NCBI GenBank assembly: GCA_030437565.1
Contig: CP129291.1
Location: forward strand, 2,542,001-2,606,000
Direction: 5' to 3'
DNA: 64,000 nt
From: Terrilactibacillus sp. S3-3
GTDB lineage: Bacteria; Bacillota; Bacilli; Bacillales; Sporolactobacillaceae
In this document: one piece after another, positions 31,019-41,364 of the stretch
Layout: each line of letters begins with the position of its first letter
How positions within the stretch are numbered: the first letter of the stretch is position 1
The notes under the pieces: model-generated
The model's database searches: none
What the model was told of the DNA's origin: nothing
The model's input: the letters and a program-made list of their open reading frames with translations, nothing else
Position numbers and translations under genes: made by a program

Positions 31019-33169
31019 TCAGAGCCCGGAAAGCCAGCTAACCTTCACGGCCTGCGACTTTATTCCCTGTTTCTTCGTTTGCGAATTATAAGGCACAACA
31101 TAATAGGAAGCCGATGACATCGGATTAATATAATTGACTTCAAACTGGCCTTTGCCTGCCACCTCGCCCTTAAGTGTTGTTTTGCCATTATTGACTTCAT
31201 AAATGCGGTAAACCACCCGCTTATCCTTTGCAGGCGTCCAGGTTAATTTCACAGCTGGAAAGATGAACTTTCCAAAAGTTCCCTTGGCCTTCAAATTTTT
31301 GATCGGTTCCAACTTGATCGGGTCATCCAAATCGATCACTTGCGCCGGTTTTTTAAACGTTAAATGTGCCTCACTTGGCGTTTTATCAATGATTGACTTG
31401 AACAGCCGGACCGCATCGCTGCTTGAACCCGTTAAATATTGACTTTTTGACGTCTGATCATAGCCTATCCACACGGCTCCGACCGCTTTCGGCGTATAGC
31501 CGACAAACCAGGCGTCGCGCAAGCTATTTTTTGTATACGCTGTAGAACCTGTTTTTCCCGCCAGCGATGTATCAGCAGCGCCGGCTTTTGCCGTACCGTT
31601 CGACACGACCGACTCAAGCATTCTTGTCATATACCAGGCGGTTTGTGCCGAAAAGACTTTTTTCTTTTTCGGATGAGCTGTTCCCAGACGCTTGCCGCTG
31701 CTCGTAAAAATCGCTTTGATAAAATAAGGAGACACCTTTTCGCCATTATTGTCAAAGGCCGTATAGGCCGATGCCATTTGCAGCGGAGTGACCCCTTTTT
31801 CGAGGCCTCCCAAGGCAATGGCCAGCCCTTTGTCCGGCAATTGAAACCCCAGTTTGGATAAATACGACTTACTTTTTATTTATACCGATTTGGTCGAGCA
31901 GCCAGACGGCCGGCGCATTTTGCGACACGGTAACCGCGTCATACATCGACATTTCGCCGTGATATTGATTATTATAATTTTTCGGTGCATAGTTATCGTA
32001 TTTTGTGTAAGTCACTTTTTTTTATCCTGAAGCAGCGAATACGGCTGATAGCGTCCGGAATCGAGAGCCGGTCCGTATACGGCCAGCGGTTTGAATGTCG
32101 ATCCCGGCTGGCGCTGTTCAAGCACATGATTATAGCCCTTCTTGACATAGGACCTGCCGCCCTGCACGGCCAAAACGCCGCCCGTTTGACTGTCCATTAA
32201 AACAAAAGCGCCCTGTGGGGATACTTTTGGATTTGATCCGCGAAAATATTGGTTTTCTTTAAATTGTTGGTAGGATGCCTTTTGCGCCGCCATATTCATC
32301 GGTACAACAATTTTGTAACCGCCGCGCAAGACTTCATCATTGGACAGATGATACTCTTTCTGCGCCTCGTCAAGCACCATATCGACGTAAGTGTCATATT
32401 CAGGGTGGCTCTTTGATTTCTCCAGATTTAAGCCAAGTGTCATGCCTTTCAGCCGAACGGCCTGCTCGGCATCGATGTACCCTTGCTTCTCCATCAAACC
32501 GATAACAAGGTTGCGGCGATTCAGCGCTCGATCCGGATGGAGGATCGGCGAATACTCATTAGGCCCTTTAGGGAGTGCCGCCAAAAGAGCCCCTTCGTCA
32601 GCAGACAATTGACTGACATCCTTATTGAAAAAAAACTTGGACGCCGCCTCTACTCCATATACACCATGTCCAAAATAGATCTGGTTAAGATACATATCAA
32701 GAATTTGTTTTTTGCTGTATTTTCTCTCCATGCTAATGGCGATCGCCGCCTCTTTAATTTTCCGATACCATGCTTTTTCATTGGTCAAAAAGGCATTTCT
32801 AGCCAGCTGCTGAGTGATTGTACTGCCCCCTTGCTCTTTCTGACCGGAGAAAATATCGGCGACAACCGCCCGCATTGTCCCCCTGAAATCAATCCCCGAG
32901 TGCTCATAGAAACGCGAATCCTCCGTTGCCACAAATGCATTTTGAACATTTTTCGGGATCTTGTTAATCGGCACCGTCTCTCTATTTTCAAGGTACAGTT
33001 TGGAAATTTCATGCCCGTTCTCATCCACAATCTTCGTTGTTGTGCTCATGACCAGTTTTTCTTTATCTATGACATGGTTGCCAATAAGAAGAATAATCAA
33101 ATAGAATAGCATGCCAACTATCGCTGCACCCAAAATAAAATAGGCAACATAAAACAACTTTTTGGCCAT
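31019..33169 (-). CDS. pbpF: Class A penicillin-binding protein PbpF-like (frameshifted)
   Basis: The protein is a bifunctional peptidoglycan synthase: glycosyltransferase plus transpeptidase. It starts MAKKLFYVAYFILGAAIVGM, a single membrane anchor. The GT51 domain has AFVATEDSRFYEHSGIDFRG and GGSTITQQLARN; the transpeptidase has STFK (active Ser), SQN and KTGST. A fibronectin-III-like tail of about 100 residues follows. Two breaks fall at 31840-32015, at AT-rich tracts. The ATG at 33167-33169 has GGGGGTG upstream. It precedes hemE as in B. subtilis, where pbpF is expressed in sporulation as well as growth. Confidence 0.9.
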
Positions 33170-33334
33170 TTGATCACACCCCCGCTCCTCACCGCTACAT
33201 TTTCTTCCATCGTAAAATTCTATGCAAGGCAAACCATTGATTACCCTTATTTTCCACAAAAAATGATAAAACATGACAATAAATTAAGCAATCATGTATA
33301 AATACCTTTAGTCGGTGTTACATTAAAAAAGCAA

Positions 33335-33406
33335 TGGGATGTAGCCAAACGGCAAGGCATCGGACTTTGACTCCGTAATGTGCAGGTTCGAGTCCTGCCA
33401 TCCCAG
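33335..33406 (+). tRNA. trnQ: tRNA-Gln (UUG)
   Basis: TGGGATG and CATCCCA make the acceptor stem, with discriminator G at 33406. The anticodon loop reads ACTTTGAC with anticodon TTG, and the T arm is GCAGGTTCGAGTCCTGC. It stands alone, on the plus strand, between pbpF and the first twin permease. Confidence 0.95.
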
Positions 33407-33550
33407 CCTTTTTACATATGATTATAGCACCTCAGGTTTTCACCATCAGTATTAGGGACATAGGCCTTTACTAATTTCATTTCATAATACTAGTCAAAAA
33501 ACGGCATTTGGATAAACATTGACGCAAGCTTTTGACAAGTTGCAAAAAGA

Positions 33551-33585
33551 ATCGCCTTCTTCCAAGCCTGGGAAGAAGGCGATTG
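33551..33585 (-). terminator. Terminator of the first twin permease
   Basis: ATCGCCTTCTT and AAGAAGGCGAT pair perfectly. On the minus strand the stem is followed by TTCTTTTT. It lies about 57 bases past the stop at 33642. Confidence 0.8.
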
Positions 33586-33641
33586 TTATATAAAAAATTC
33601 AGAATTTAATGTTCAATAAGGACAATCGATCCCATCACCGC

Positions 33642-35043
33642 TTAAGCCGATTTCTTTGAATCTGCCCGCAAGGTGCTGTGTCTGATCGAGTAACCGAAGT
33701 AAACAATCAGTCCAATCACGAACCAAACAGCAAACCGAACCCATGTTACCGGTTGAAGGCCTGTAATGAGATAGAAGCAAGAGATAACACCTAAGATCGG
33801 CACGAAAGGTACAAGCGGTGTCTTGAACGGCCTTTTCAAATCAGGTCTCTTATATCTCAAGAAAAGCACAGCCAGACAAACAATAATAAAGGCAACAAGT
33901 GTCCCAATGTTGGTCAATTCAGCAACAATACCGATTGGCAAGAAACCAGCAGTAATCGCACAAACAGTGGCAACGATCAAGGTCGATGTAGTCGGTGTTT
34001 TGCGTTTTTCACTGACTTTACCAAGGAATTGAGGAATCAGGCCGTCTCTTGCCATCGCGAAGAAGACCCGAGTTTGTCCAAACATCATGACGAGAAGGAC
34101 GGATGTAATCCCGCAAATCGCGCCGACAGATACGAGCGCCGACCCAGTTGATGCCGATTTGTTGAAGCGCATAAGCAACAGGAGCCGAAGTATGGGCGAA
34201 TACCGTATATTTGACGACGCCTGTCAAAATCGCTGAAACGACAATATATAATGCGGTACAAATGAGCAATGAAGCAATAATGCCTTTTGGCAAATCTTTT
34301 TGCGGATTCTTAACTTCCTCAGCCGCAGTCGATACAGCATCAAAACCGATATAGGCAAAGAAAATAACCGCTGCTCCGGATACAACACCTTTGAATCCAA
34401 ACGGCATAAACGGATGCCAGTTGGCCGGTTTAACATGCCAAACCGCCAAAACGATGAAAAGCAGAACAACCGCAATTTTGATGACGACAATCACATTGTT
34501 AAAACGCGATGTTTCTTTAACCCCTGATAATAGAAACGCCGCAATCACACCGATGATAAGAATGGCCGGCAAGTTGACAACACCGCCGTCCATCGGAGCC
34601 AGTGTGATCGCCTTTGGCAGATGAATCCCAATATTGCTCGGCAAGCTAACGGCATAACCGGACCATCCAATTGCTACCGCGGCAATCGCCACCGCGTATT
34701 CCAAAATAAGATCCCAGCCGATAACCCAGGCCCAAAATTCGCCCAGCGCCGCATAACCGTAAGTGTAGGCACTGCCGGCAACAGGAACCATCGCCGCAAA
34801 TTCCGCATAGCATAGCGCAGCAAAAGCACAAGCTAACCCCGATAATATAAAAGAAAGAACGAGTGCGGGACCTGAATAGTTTGCCGCTGCCACGCCGGTC
34901 AGAACGAAAATACCGGTACCGACAATTGCGCCAATCCCCAGCAGCGTAAGGTCAAATGCTCCCAAAGCCTTTCTCAGCCCTTGTTTTCCCTCTGTTTCTT
35001 TTAACAAGTCGCCGATCGGCTTTGTCTTAAACATGTCTATCAT
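33642..35043 (-). CDS. Cationic amino-acid permease-like APC transporter, twin copy 1 (frameshifted)
   Basis: The gene encodes a 12-span APC-family permease of the CAT/YfnA type. It opens MIDMFKTKPIGDLL after GGGAGG, followed by GIGAIVGTGIFVLTGVAAANYSGPA, the signature first helix. Helix 6 reads VIFFAYIGFDAVSTAAEEVKNPQKDLP. The frame breaks once near 34140. The protein is about 466 residues. It is about 80% similar by eye to copy 2 immediately upstream, and their promoters are near-identical. The substrate is not known. Both genes lie between two tRNAs. Confidence 0.85.
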
Positions 35044-35113
35044 TTCCAAATCCTCCCAATATGTTGTCATAGACAAATGAAATGAGTTGATGTGTTGTAC
35101 AACAACAAACTAT

Positions 35114-35141
35114 ATTATACATTTTACAGAAAAATATGCAA
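35114..35141 (-). promoter_or_regulatory. Promoter with embedded CodY-like box, permease copy 1
   Basis: On the minus strand TTGCAT (35136-35141) and TATAAT (35114-35119) are 16 bases apart. The spacer holds ATTTTACAGAAAAAT (plus strand, 35121-35135), 12 of 15 matches to the CodY consensus AATTTTCWGAAAATT. The site is nearly identical in permease copy 2. Confidence 0.65.
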
Positions 35142-35514
35142 TATATAAAAAACAAATATTCACAAAAAGACGATATTTTTAGATATAACAAATTTTCTAA
35201 AAAATGGTTGAATATGATCTGTTTTCCTGTAGTGTTAACAATTATAACATACATTTTTTCTTCCTATCTCTTTTTGTTAAAAATTAGCGTCTAAACTGGC
35301 TCTGCTGATAATGGATCTCTTTTATTCATCAAGATTACATTCCTATATTTGGAAGATATGCTTTGCTTCAATTCCATTTTCTCAGAATACTTTCTCTAAA
35401 CTTACATTATTTACTATCTAAAAATATTTTCGATTATCACGTAACAATCAGGGTCTTTCCTATTCATTTAAATACCACCATTTCCCTTTCTAATTATTTA
35501 CATCAAAAATCGAA
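35142..35514. other. AT-rich intergenic region between the twin permeases
   Basis: This stretch of about 370 bases has no convincing gene on either strand. It is AT-rich with no repeats or tRNA-like folds that I can see. Only the upstream part of the copy 1 promoter and the terminator of copy 2 at its far end are interpretable. Confidence 0.5.
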
Positions 35515-35549
35515 TCGACGACTATTTTTAAAATTATAAATAGTCGGTC
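35515..35549 (-). terminator. Terminator of the second twin permease
   Basis: CGACGACTATTT and AAATAGTCGGTCG form an imperfect stem. On the minus strand it is followed by a T-rich CGATTCGATTTTT. It lies about 45 bases past the copy 2 stop. Confidence 0.55.
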
Positions 35550-35591
35550 GCGGTTTCTAACATAAAAACTTACTTGGATGTTTCATTTTTA

Positions 35592-37003
35592 TTAAGCGGA
35601 TTTTTTGCTTTCGCTTCTCAACTGGCTATGCCGTCTGCTATAGGCGAAGTAAACAATCAAGCCGAATACCATCCAGACAACAAAACGCAGCCATGTAATG
35701 GGTTGAAGACCTGTAATTAAATAACCGCAGGCAATAGCAGCCAGAATCGGAACAACAGGAACAAGAGGCGTTTTAAACGGCCGTTTGAGTTCCGGTCTTT
35801 TTACTCTTAAGACCCACACGCCGATGGCCACGATAATAAAGGCAGCCAGCGTCCCGATGTTGGCCAGTTCAGCGACGATACCGATTGGTAAAAAGCCGGC
35901 GACGAGTGCCGTGACGACGCCGACAATCAAAGTCGAACCGACAGGAGCTTTTGTTTTAGGGCTGACTTTGCTGAAAAATTTAGGAATAAGACCGTCTCTT
36001 GACATGGCGAAGAAAATTCTAGTCTGCCCGTATGTAATAACAAGCAGCACCGACGTAATCCCGCAAATCGCTCCGACCGAGACAAGTGCCGATCCCCAGT
36101 TAATGCCGATTTGTTGGAGCGCATAAGCAAAGGAGCCGCCGCTGTATGGGAAAAAGTTGTATATTTGACGACGCCCGTCAGAATACCGGCAACGATAATA
36201 TAGAGAGCTGTACAAATAAGCAAGGAATAGAGCAGGCCTTTCGGCAAATCCTTTTGCGGGTTTTTCGCTTCTTCGGCTGCTGTTGACACGGCATCAAAAC
36301 CAATGTAGGCAAAGAAGATAACCGCCGCACCTGAAACAACACCGCCGAAACCAAACGGCATAAACGGATGCCAGTTTGCCGGTTTAACATGCCAAACCGC
36401 CAGGACAATGAACAGAAGAACGACAGCCACTTTGATAATAACAATCGCGCTGTTCAATCTTGAAGTTTCTTTAACACCCGATACTAACAGCCAAGTAATC
36501 AATCCGATAATGAGAACGGCCGGCAAATTGACAACACCGCCGTCCAGCGGAGCAACCGTAATGGCTTTCGGCAGCTGCAGCCCCATGTTGCTGAGCAGGC
36601 TGACCGCATAGCCGGACCACCCGATGGCAACGCGCCGATCGAAACCGCATATTCCAAAATTAGATCCCAGCCAATGATCCATGCCCAAATTTCTCCGAGG
36701 GCAGCGTAACCAAACGTGTAAGCACTGCCGGCAACAACAGGAACCATCGCCGCAAATTCCGCGTAGCATAAGCAGGCAAAAAAGCAGGCTATACCAGATA
36801 AAATGAAAGAAAGAATAAGTGCCGGCCCTGAATAATTGGCTGCTGCTACACCGGTCAGGACGAAAATCCCAGTCCCGATAACGGCGCCGATTCCAAGCAT
36901 TGTCAAGTCAAAAGAACCTAATGCTTTTTTCAGACTTTTTTTTTTTCCCTTCTGTTTCCTCAATCAGACTGCTGATTGGCTTTGTCTTGAAAATATCAAT
37001 CAT
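35592..37003 (-). CDS. Cationic amino-acid permease-like APC transporter, twin copy 2 (frameshifted)
   Basis: This is the tandem paralogue of the permease at 33642-35043, with the same domain order. Its N-terminus reads MIDIFKTKPISSLI and the first helix GIGAVIGTGIFVLTGVAAANYSGPA. Breaks lie near 36940 (A10 tract), 36640 and 36120. After merging it is about 466 residues. The ATG at 37001-37003 follows GGGAGG by nine bases. Promoter and CodY-like box match copy 1. The pair is likely a recent tandem duplication; the tRNA-Ala gene lies beyond copy 2. Confidence 0.85.
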
Positions 37004-37048
37004 TCTCATGTGCCTCCCTTTTGGGTATCAAATATATAACAAAAGTTT

Positions 37049-37076
37049 ATTATACATTTTTCAGAAAAATATGCAA
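37049..37076 (-). promoter_or_regulatory. Promoter with embedded CodY-like box, permease copy 2
   Basis: TTGCAT (minus strand, 37071-37076) and TATAAT (37049-37054) are 16 bases apart. The spacer contains ATTTTTCAGAAAAAT (37056-37070), 13 of 15 matches to the CodY consensus. CodY binding here would block RNA polymerase when branched-chain amino acids are plentiful. Confidence 0.7.
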
Positions 37077-37269
37077 TATAAGAATATTGATTTTAGCAAT
37101 TTTTATCTTTATTTATAAAATAGTTAGATAGATATATAAAATGGAATATTTTAAAATAATTTCTTGCCTATGGAATCCATTTTGATTTTGCTAATTATTT
37201 ATTTTTTGTTGACTAAAATAAATTGTTTTGTTAAGATTATTTTTGTCCGAAGAATAAGCTGAATCATAT

Positions 37270-37342
37270 GGGGCATTAGCTCAGCTGGGAGAGCGTTGTG
37301 CTGGCAGCGCAAAGGTCAGGGGTTCGAGCCCCCTATGCTCCA
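37270..37342 (+). tRNA. trnA: tRNA-Ala (GGC)
   Basis: GGGGCAT and ATGCTCC form the acceptor stem with one G-U pair. The anticodon loop is CTGGCAG with anticodon GGC, and the T arm is GGGGTTCGAGCCCC. Discriminator A is at 37342. A terminator follows at 37359. Confidence 0.95.
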
Positions 37343-37358
37343 TCAAATTGCTTGATAA

Positions 37359-37396
37359 AAGCGAGGAATCGATAGCCGATGTCCTCGCTTTTTTAT
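37359..37396 (+). terminator. Terminator of tRNA-Ala
   Basis: AGCGAGGA and TCCTCGCT pair across a 14-base loop, followed by six T bases. Confidence 0.8.
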
Positions 37397-37467
37397 GTTA
37401 TATAGAGTTTTTATTAACACGGTGAACGCTCGCGTCCTCTTAGCCGCGAGTCTCCGTGATTAAACCG

Positions 37468-37743
37468 TTACTTCAGCCCCAGCAGCCCAAGTATCTTTTG
37501 CAAGACATAACCGATCACACTGTAGACAATGAGCGCGAACAAAGCAGAAAGATCAAGGATATAATGCCCGCCTAGAGTGACCGGCTGAAACATGTTTTGA
37601 AACGGAGAAAGCAGCGGCTCGCTTAATCCGTTAATAAATTACAAAAGGAACTTCTTTGGCATTAAAAAAAGTTTGAGGGCGATAAATAATCCGATGATAA
37701 TTTGGATAACACTAAGAAGAATATTAATAATTTTCGATAACAT
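37468..37743 (-). CDS. YggT-like membrane protein (broken in frame)
   Basis: On the minus strand MLSKIINILLSVIQIIIGLF leads into a first span, and the second half reads INGLSEPLLSPFQNMFQP, the loop of the YggT family, then a second span ending QKILGLLGLK. Between them an in-frame stop (37633 region) is avoided if two compensating one-base indels are allowed, which gives FNAKEVPFVI. The full length of 92 codons fits the family. YggT proteins are two-span membrane proteins of uncertain role. It is hidden from simple gene calling. Confidence 0.6.
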
Positions 37744-37848
37744 GGCTGGATTTTTTCTTTTCACTCCTTTATCTCTCCCTTTAATAATGATTCCGGCTGC
37801 TTCTTGAACTCCTGTCCGAACATTTGTTTAAGGATCTGGGGGCAAATC

Positions 37849-38630
37849 ATGATGATTAGAAACTGGCTTAAAGAACATTATCTTAGACTACCCGAGCTGC
37901 TTCGCTTATTGATCATTGTTATTCTTTTATTGACCTTGACAGGATGGATCATTCATTTCATCGACCCGAATACGTTTCGCTCATTTTTTGACGGCCTTTG
38001 GTGGGCAGTTATTACGTTTGCTACTATCGGTTATGGTGATTATGTTCCGAGCACGACTCTCAGCAAGTCGATCAGTATCATCTTTATCTTAATCGGTGGT
38101 GCCTTTATGTCTTATTTCTTTACCATACTGGCGAGAGTGCCATGTTATCCCAATTAAAAGAAAAAACTACGGCCGCGCTGCTTTTAAAGGGGTGAAACAC
38201 ATGATCGTCGTCGGCTGGAACGAGCGAAGCAAAGCGATGATTGCCACGCTGCAAAAAAAAAAAAGAAAGTCATCATCTCCCGATTGTTCTGATTGACAGT
38301 TCTTTAAAAGAATTGCCGCGCGGCGAAGACCTGCATTTTATAAAAGGCCAATCTTACGAAGATCCGACACTGATACAGGCTAATATTCAAAAAGCAAAAT
38401 TTATTGTCATAACGGCCGACCCAAATGTCGTTGAACAAGAAGCGGATATGCGGACGATCATGACCTTGCTTACAGCAAAAGGGCTCAATCCGTCGCTGAC
38501 CGCCATCGTCGAAATTTTGACGGATAAGCAAATGGATAACGCCAGACGTGCCGGCGCCGATCACATCGTGAAAACATCCGCTTTGACAACACAGGCCTTT
38601 ACCGAGCTGTTAAACCGGTCAAAAGGGTAA
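37849..38630 (+). CDS. yugO: Two-span potassium channel with RCK domain, YugO-like (frameshifted)
   Basis: The protein has two membrane spans flanking a pore loop with the selectivity filter TFATIGYGDYVP, then a TrkA-N/RCK regulatory domain (KHMIVVGWNERSKAMI, IVITADPNVVEQEADMRT). It probably carries potassium out or in under ligand control; YugO is linked to biofilm electrical signalling in B. subtilis. Breaks lie near 38150-38200 and at a 12-base A tract near 38258-38269. The ATG at 37849 follows GGGGGC. Next to pgi, as in B. subtilis (yugO-yugN-yugM-pgi). Confidence 0.85.
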
Positions 38631-38732
38631 AATGCTTTCCGTCCGCTGTCCTTTTAATAAAGCCGAGGGCCGTCCATTTCATGACGTCGTCACTTGAAAT
38701 CATCTTTTTAAAGATTTTCGCCAATATTTTTT

Positions 38733-38764
38733 TGCAAAAAAACTTCGCCTGAATGAGCGAAGCT
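38733..38764 (-). terminator. Terminator of pgi
   Basis: On the minus strand GCTTCGC and GCGAAG pair and are followed by seven T bases. It lies about 20 bases after the pgi stop. Confidence 0.75.
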
Positions 38765-38780
38765 TCTTTGCAAATCTCTT

Positions 38781-40140
38781 TTACTTATTGAGCCGCTTCT
38801 CAAGTTTTTCCTTTTCGCGTTCATATCCTGGTTTGCCAAGCAAAGCGAACATATTCTTTTTGTAAGCCTCTACTCCTGGCTGATCAAACGGATTAACGCC
38901 GAGAAGGTATCCGCTGACGGCGCAGGCTTTTTCGAAAAAGTAGACAAGATAGCCAAAATGGTAGGCAGTCAGTTCAGGAATCGTCACGACTAAATTTGGA
39001 ACTTGACCGTCCGTATGAGCAAGCCTTGTGCCCTGAGCCGCTTTTTTGTTAACAAAATCCATTGTTTTACCGGCTAAATAATTCAGATTGTCGAGGTTCT
39101 CCGATTCCTCTTTAATCACGACTTCTTTTCGAGGTTTATCAACAACAAGCAGCGCTGTTTCGAACAATTGCCGGCGCCCCTCTTGAATGTATTGACCAAG
39201 TGAGTGCAAGTCAGTTGAGAAATCCGCTGAGGCCGGGAAAAGGGCTTTATGATCTTTGCCTTCGCTCTCGCCATAAAGCTGCTTCCACCATTCGGAAAAA
39301 TAATGGAGATTCGGTTCAAAATTGACAAGCAGCTCGATCGTTTTTCCTTTATTGTAGAGTATATTTCGCACAACGGCATAAAGGTAAGCCTGATTTTTTC
39401 GTAATTCAGGTTCGTTGAAATCATTTTGGGCATCCCTTGCTCCGTCCATCAGCTCACTAATGTCAATACCGCTGACGGCGATCGGCAAAAGCCCGACAGC
39501 TGTTAACACAGAGTACCGTCCGCCAACATCATCAGGGATGACAAAGGTTTCATAGCCCTCTTTTTCGGCGAGTGTTTTCAAAGCCCCCTTGGTCTTGTCC
39601 GTAGTGGCATAAATGCGCTCTTTTGCTTTTTCCTTACCGTATTTTTTTTTCAAGGAATTCCCGGAAAAGGCGAAAAGCGATTGCCGGTTCCGTTGTCGTA
39701 CCGGACTTGGAAATGACATTAACCGAAACATCTTTATCTTTTAGTAAATCAAACAGTTCATTCAAATATGTCGAACTGATACTGTTGCCGGCAAAGAAAA
39801 TCTGAGGCGTTTTTCGATCCGTTTTATCCAGCAAATTGTAAAAAGAATGGTTAAGGGTTTCAATCGCCGCTCGTGCGCCAAGATAAGAACCGCCGATTCC
39901 AATCACAATCAACACATCCGAGTCGCTTTTAATCCTGTCCGCCGCTTTTTGAATCCGCAAAAACTCTTCTTTATCATAGCAAGTTGGGAGATCCAGCCAA
40001 CCGATAAAATTATTTCCAGCACCTTGTTTTTCATGGAGTGCATGATGAGCCGCTGTCACAGCATCGGATAAATAATCAAGTTCATGTTCGGAAAAAAAAG
40101 TCAGAGCATTACTATAGTCAAACGTTACCTTTTCACTCAT
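38781..40140 (-). CDS. pgi: Glucose-6-phosphate isomerase (frameshifted)
   Basis: Pgi interconverts glucose 6-phosphate and fructose 6-phosphate in glycolysis. The frame shows [33 protein letters not shown] (the sugar-phosphate binding loop) and, at the C-terminus, [21 protein letters not shown]8 tract near 39640-39650 breaks the frame after EFLEKK. About 450 residues, normal for Firmicutes. The ATG at 40138-40140 follows GGAGGAATAGAT. It follows a yugO-like gene as in B. subtilis. Confidence 0.95.
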
Positions 40141-40319
40141 ATCTATTCCTCCAGTATGTAACAACGATCTATTCCTTCTAACTCTACAAGACATACCGTG
40201 CAAATTCAAGCCCTTTGATCCGCAGCTGCCCGAAGAAAACGGCCGGCGAAATTCATGCATATTTTCTCCTCTTCAAGCCATCCTAAGAAAGAATCATCAC
40301 CAAAAGGAGGTATAAACCC

Positions 40320-40550
40320 ATGAGTGGTTTGCAGCGAACAGCACTGGCCATTATCATTATTGGCAGCATCAACGTGGGGTTGGTTGGCTTTTTTCAATTC
40401 GATCTTATCGCGGCAATTTTTGGCGGTTCAGGAACTGCATTAGCAAGAATTGTCTACGGTATTATTGGAATCAGTGCCCTATATAGTCTTACCTTACTTT
40501 TCAAACCAAGCGAAGAAGTTGTCAAAGACGTAGAGCCGTCTACAAGGTAG
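40320..40550 (+). CDS. yuzA: DUF378 small membrane protein YuzA
   Basis: This 76-residue protein has two hydrophobic spans: ALAIIIIGSINVGLVGFFQFD and IVYGIIGISALYSLTLLF. DUF378 proteins of this size are of unknown function. The frame is intact; the ribosome site AAAAGGAGG is optimal for the ATG at 40320. It lies between pgi and yugI, matching the B. subtilis neighbourhood. Confidence 0.9.
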   Translation: MSGLQRTALAIIIIGSINVGLVGFFQFDLIAAIFGGSGTALARIVYGIIGISALYSLTLLFKPSEEVVKDVEPSTR

Positions 40551-40555
40551 TATTG

Positions 40556-40692
40556 TTAGGGGTGGCGAGCGGCAAGAAGATCGAGGAAGCGCCGATTTGA
40601 GGACCGGAGTGCAGCAATATCTGCATGAGGACCGGAGAATCCAGCTGACCACGAGATTCGCCGTCGATCGACACACCGATTTTAAAAAAATA
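40556..40692. other. Intergenic region with a short direct repeat
   Basis: GAGGACCGGAG occurs at 40599-40609 and again at 40627-40637, a 28-base period. The stretch is more GC-rich than its surroundings and has no recognisable gene. It may be a small RNA or a remnant of an element. Confidence 0.35.
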
Positions 40693-40735
40693 AAAAGGCT
40701 TTCTTCCCCAATGGGAAAGGAGGCCTTTTTTTTTA
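40693..40735. terminator. Terminator between yuzA and yugI
   Basis: AAGGCTTTCTTCCCC and GGGAAAGGAGGCCTT pair with one or two mismatches, followed by eight T bases on the plus strand and preceded by an A tract. Confidence 0.7.
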
Positions 40736-40751
40736 ATATTAAAAGTCGATT

Positions 40752-41114
40752 TCAGGATTTTCTCGACTCTTTGAGCCAATCCTTTAATTTTTCTTCAAGG
40801 GTATTAAACCCTCTTTTTTCATTATCTTTCACGGCTGCCGACTGATTAGTATGGGATTCCTTTTCTTGCTCCGGTTCAGCGGCTCTTATGGACAGTGAAA
40901 TTTTTCCAGATGCCTCATCTATTTTGAGCACTTTTACTTTTACCGTGTCGCCGACTTTCAAGAAATTATTGATATCTTTAACATACTGATGAGCAATTTC
41001 GGAAATGTGAACAAGCCCCTGATGTTCTTCATCAACGGCAACAAAAGCTCCAAAAGGCTTGATTCCCGTTACTTTTCCTTCGACAATATCACCTAAACCA
41101 AGTTTCAACTGCAT
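40752..41114 (-). CDS. yugI: S1-domain RNA-binding protein YugI (general stress protein 13)
   Basis: The N-terminal 75 residues form an S1 domain: GDIVEGKVTGIKPFGAFVAV, then GLVHISEIA and VGDTVKVKVLKIDEASGKISLSIR. The C-terminal 45 residues are charged and end in a Lys-rich helix. It binds RNA and associates with ribosomes in relatives. The start ATG at 41112-41114 follows AGGAG; an in-frame upstream start at 41156 lacks a site. About 121 residues, close to B. subtilis YugI (130). Confidence 0.92.
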   Translation of the reverse strand: MQLKLGLGDIVEGKVTGIKPFGAFVAVDEEHQGLVHISEIAHQYVKDINNFLKVGDTVKVKVLKIDEASGKISLSIRAAEPEQEKESHTNQSAAVKDNEKRGFNTLEEKLKDWLKESRKS

Positions 41115-41294
41115 GCAAACAACTCCTACAATAAATGTGCTTTTAAAGTATACCAAAGTCTGTCATAAAGCAAAAAATCCACTGCTATGGGTATGTGGTA
41201 TGTGTCAAGTTTTACTCGGGGTCCCATATAGGACAAGGTTTGACAGATTCTCAAAATGTACACTTCTTGGCGGCTACCGCGCTTCGCTTGCTGG

Positions 41295-41343
41295 CCTTGT
41301 CATGGAGTGAGGGGCAAAAAGCGTCCCTCACTCCATGACAAGG
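41295..41343. repeat. Perfect 19-bp hairpin beside the ISLre2 transposase
   Basis: CCTTGTCATGGAGTGAGGG (41295-41313) and CCCTCACTCCATGACAAGG (41325-41343) are exact reverse complements with an 11-base loop. It lies 22 bases past the transposase stop, so it may shield the element from outside transcription or terminate its mRNA. Confidence 0.7.
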
Positions 41344-41364
41344 TAAAGGAAACCCTTTCGTCGT

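Noticed and set aside
32483..33109. 208-codon frame opposite pbpF
   Set aside because: Antisense shadow of a strongly recognised gene; no ribosome site.
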